From Streptosporangiaceae bacterium (lineage in GTDB: Bacteria; Actinomycetota; Actinomycetes; Streptosporangiales; Streptosporangiaceae), in NCBI GenBank assembly GCA_030042885.1, contig JASHYW010000137.1:1-6704 (forward strand): DNA of 6,704 nt, in the 5' to 3' direction. This document shows, in pieces, positions 5,315 to 6,704 of the stretch. The position numbers and the translations under genes were made by a program. Within the stretch, counting starts at the first letter, position 1. Each line of letters opens with the position of its first letter. Under the pieces are notes generated by a model that saw only the letters and a program-made list of their open reading frames with translations, ran no database searches and was not told where the DNA came from.

Positions 5315-5334
5315 TAACCCGCGCTTAACCCGCG
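5315..5334 (+). repeat. Tandem 9-nt direct repeat upstream of the Rv2175c-like gene
   Basis: TAACCCGCG occurs at 5315-5323 and again at 5326-5334, 11 bp apart, about one helical turn. The second copy ends 36 bp before GTG 5371, so both lie where a promoter or operator of that gene would be. It may be a binding site for a regulator, possibly the gene's own product; the sequence shows only the repeat. Confidence 0.6.
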
Positions 5335-5370
5335 TGTTTGGAGCGGCCCGGGACGTGGGACATTGGATTC

Positions 5371-5733
5371 GTGGCACAGATTGACCCCACGACCGACGCT
5401 CTCGTCGGTGAATGGCTGTCACTCCCCGATGTAGCTAGCCAGCTCCGCATCCCAGCAGGACGAGTGAAGCAACTCCTCCGCGACCGGAAACTTCTCGCCG
5501 TGACCCGCCCGGAGGGCACGGTTGTGGTCCCGGCCGCCTTCCTGGACGGGCACCAGATCCTCAAGGGCCTGTGCGGAACCCTCACCTTGCTCTTCGACTG
5601 CGGATTCGACGAGCTGGAAGCGCTCCGCTGGCTGTTCACGGCGGACGATTCGCTGCCCGGCACTCCCATCGACGCGATCGTCGAGCACCGCGGCACCGAA
5701 GTGAACCGGCGGGCCCAGGCCCTGGCTTTCTAG
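5371..5733 (+). CDS. Rv2175c-family DNA-binding protein, probable kinase substrate
   Basis: Small cytoplasmic DNA-binding protein of 120 residues. Residues about 15-60 form a winged-helix/excisionase-like domain (WLSLPDVASQLRIPAGRVKQ, then a basic RDRKLLAVTR wing). The C-terminal half matches the Rv2175c C-terminal domain: LTLLFDCGFDELEALRWLF, then PIDAIVEHRGTEVNRRAQAL, very close to the mycobacterial pattern ending RRAQAMAY. M. tuberculosis Rv2175c is phosphorylated by PknL near its N terminus (Thr9), which weakens DNA binding. Here Thr7 and Thr8 in the disordered start (VAQIDPTTDAL) are the natural candidates. GTG 5371 gives the family-like length; a TTG at 5338 would add 11 residues. No strong Shine-Dalgarno or -10 element is seen. 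The direct repeats at 5315-5334 lie just upstream, and metF starts 19 bp downstream. Confidence 0.92.
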   Translation: MAQIDPTTDALVGEWLSLPDVASQLRIPAGRVKQLLRDRKLLAVTRPEGTVVVPAAFLDGHQILKGLCGTLTLLFDCGFDELEALRWLFTADDSLPGTPIDAIVEHRGTEVNRRAQALAF

Positions 5734-5740
5734 GAGCGGC

Positions 5741-5746
5741 TAGGCT
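5741..5746 (+). promoter_or_regulatory. Candidate -10 element of metF
   Basis: TAGGCT, 6 nt before the ATG at 5753 and 7 nt after the stop of the Rv2175c-like gene. It suggests that metF has its own leaderless promoter although the two genes are only 19 bp apart. No Shine-Dalgarno is seen; GGAG at 5733-5736 is too far from the ATG. Confidence 0.5.
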
Positions 5747-5752
5747 GGCTAC

Positions 5753-6704
5753 ATGCCGCCGAGCCCGCCGCGCCCGCGGCGAACCGCGGGTGCGATACCG
5801 ACCCGTGTCTCCGGCCAGCCCCGCCTGACGCATTCGCCGCTGATCCGCGACCTGCTCGGGGCCGGCCGCCAGTCGTTCTCGTTCGAATTCATGCCCCCGA
5901 AGACCGAGGCGGAGGAACACCAGCTCTGGCTGGCGATCAGGCAGCTTGAGCCGCTGCGGCCCACGTTCGTCTCGGTGACCTACGGCGCCGGCGGGTCCAC
6001 CAGGGACCGGACCGTGCGGGTGACGGGCAGGATCGCCGCGGAGACCACACTCACGCCGGTAGGGCATCTCACCGCGGTTAACCACTCGGTGGCCGAGCTC
6101 AGGCAGGTGATCGGGTCGTATGCGTCGGTCGGGGTTCGCAACGTGCTCGCGCTGCGAGGCGACCCGCCCGGCGACCCGAACGCCACCTGGCTCCCGCACC
6201 CGCAGGGTCTCAGCTATGCGGCGGACCTGGTCCGCCTGGTCAGGTCGGTCGGCGACTTCTGCGTCGGGGTGGCCGCGTTCCCCGAAAAGCACCCGCGCTC
6301 ACCCGATTCCGACACCGATGTCCGGTACTTCGTGGACAAGTGCCGGGCGGGCGCGGACTTCGCCATTACCAACATGTTCTTCTACCCGGACGACTACCTG
6401 CGGCTGCGGGACCGGGTCACCGCCCAGGGCTGCGACGTGCCGATCATTCCCGGCATCATGCCCGTCACCAGCCTGAGGGTGATCGAGCGCGCGATCGAGC
6501 TGGGCGGCTGCCGGGTGCCTACCCAGCTGTGGGAGCGGCTGCAGGCAGTGGCGGACGACCGAGCCGCGGTGCGGGAGATCGGCGTGGAATATGCGGCCTG
6601 GATGTGCGACCGGTTGCTCGCCGAGGGCGTGCCCGGCCTGCACTTCTATACGCTCAACTGGTCCCGGGCGACCAGGGAGATCTACCAGCGCCTGGGCTTG
6701 GGAG
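5753..6704 (+). CDS. metF: Methylenetetrahydrofolate reductase MetF (3' end outside window)
   Basis: Reduces 5,10-methylene-THF to 5-methyl-THF, the methyl donor for methionine synthesis, in the cytoplasm. The frame is open from ATG 5753 to the window edge (317 codons and one base) and ends in YQRLGLG, near the usual C terminus, so only a few residues are missing. TIM-barrel motifs: SFEFMPPK (41-50 region, E45 equivalent to the catalytic Glu28 of E. coli), [15 protein letters not shown] (73-87), GHLTAV (104-109), LALRGDPPG (132-140, D137), VAAFPEKHP (173-181), [14 protein letters not shown] (203-216), [12 protein letters not shown] (229-240) and HFYTLNWS (297-304). The first 30 or so residues are a Pro/Arg-rich extension before RDLL; a later start cannot be excluded, but TAGGCT 6 nt before ATG 5753 supports it. 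N207 stands where E. coli has a folate-binding Gln. MTHFR-family genes also lie near Rv2175c in mycobacteria. Confidence 0.96.
   Translation, partial: MPPSPPRPRRTAGAIPTRVSGQPRLTHSPLIRDLLGAGRQSFSFEFMPPKTEAEEHQLWLAIRQLEPLRPTFVSVTYGAGGSTRDRTVRVTGRIAAETTLTPVGHLTAVNHSVAELRQVIGSYASVGVRNVLALRGDPPGDPNATWLPHPQGLSYAADLVRLVRSVGDFCVGVAAFPEKHPRSPDSDTDVRYFVDKCRAGADFAITNMFFYPDDYLRLRDRVTAQGCDVPIIPGIMPVTSLRVIERAIELGGCRVPTQLWERLQAVADDRAAVREIGVEYAAWMCDRLLAEGVPGLHFYTLNWSRATREIYQRLGLG

Noticed and set aside
5236..5328. 30-codon ORF starting GTG (SDKLTSEAGGADEA...) in the intergenic region
   Set aside because: TTAGCT lies 7 nt before the GTG, like the leaderless starts elsewhere, but the hexamer is not TANNNT, third-position GC is not high, and there is no similarity I recognise. 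It could be tested by conservation; not supported enough to list.
5180..5422. 80-codon minus-strand ORF across the repeat array and the start of the Rv2175c-like gene
   Set aside because: Overlaps a recognised gene on the other strand, has no start signals, and its composition is that of a shadow.
5636..6292. 218-codon minus-strand ORF opposite metF
   Set aside because: Antisense shadow of a well-recognised MTHFR coding sequence.

Overview
The window is very GC-rich, with strong G/C preference at third codon positions. It carries gene families in an order familiar from Actinomycetota, including a PknL-like Ser/Thr kinase and an Rv2175c-family DNA-binding protein. I read it as chromosomal DNA of a filamentous or mycobacterium-related actinomycete; the genus cannot be set from sequence alone. 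It does not look like mobile or accessory DNA.

Layout: (1) 2-376 (+), the 3' end of thiI (tRNA 4-thiouridine synthase). (2) 422-1474 (-), aroF, a type I-beta DAHP synthase that opens the shikimate pathway, convergent with thiI. (3) 1491-1617 (-), an apparent transcription attenuator for aroF. It has a 24-codon leader peptide rich in Phe, Trp and Tyr codons, a perfect 10-bp terminator hairpin with a T-rich tail, and a complementary antiterminator segment. (4) 1739-3839 (-), a membrane Ser/Thr kinase with four PASTA domains. Its frame as sequenced runs on to 1338, through the attenuator and into aroF, apparently because of one extra base at 1749. (5) 3840-3915, a short divergent promoter region. 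(6) 3916-5097 (+), an FAD/NAD(P)H ferredoxin-reductase-type oxidoreductase. (7) 5098-5370, an AT-richer intergenic stretch with four 18-nt repeats (two in each orientation) and a separate pair of 9-nt direct repeats. (8) 5371-5733 (+), an Rv2175c-like DNA-binding protein. (9) 5753 to the right edge (+), metF (methylenetetrahydrofolate reductase), cut by the window just before its end.

How they fit together: in Mycobacterium tuberculosis, PknL (Rv2176) phosphorylates its neighbour Rv2175c, with a DAHP synthase gene (Rv2178c) and an MTHFR-family gene (Rv2172c) close by. The same set is present here, so the kinase and the small DNA-binding protein are probably a signalling pair in a conserved neighbourhood. 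The DAHP synthase here is type I-beta, whereas the mycobacterial one is type II. Four of the starts (kinase, aroF leader peptide, oxidoreductase, metF) lie 6-8 nt after a TANNNT -10-like hexamer and lack a Shine-Dalgarno sequence, which suggests leaderless transcripts. aroF itself has a good GGAGG, as expected for a gene behind a transcribed leader. The most interesting item is the aroF attenuator, and the kinase frameshift has to be accepted for it to make sense.
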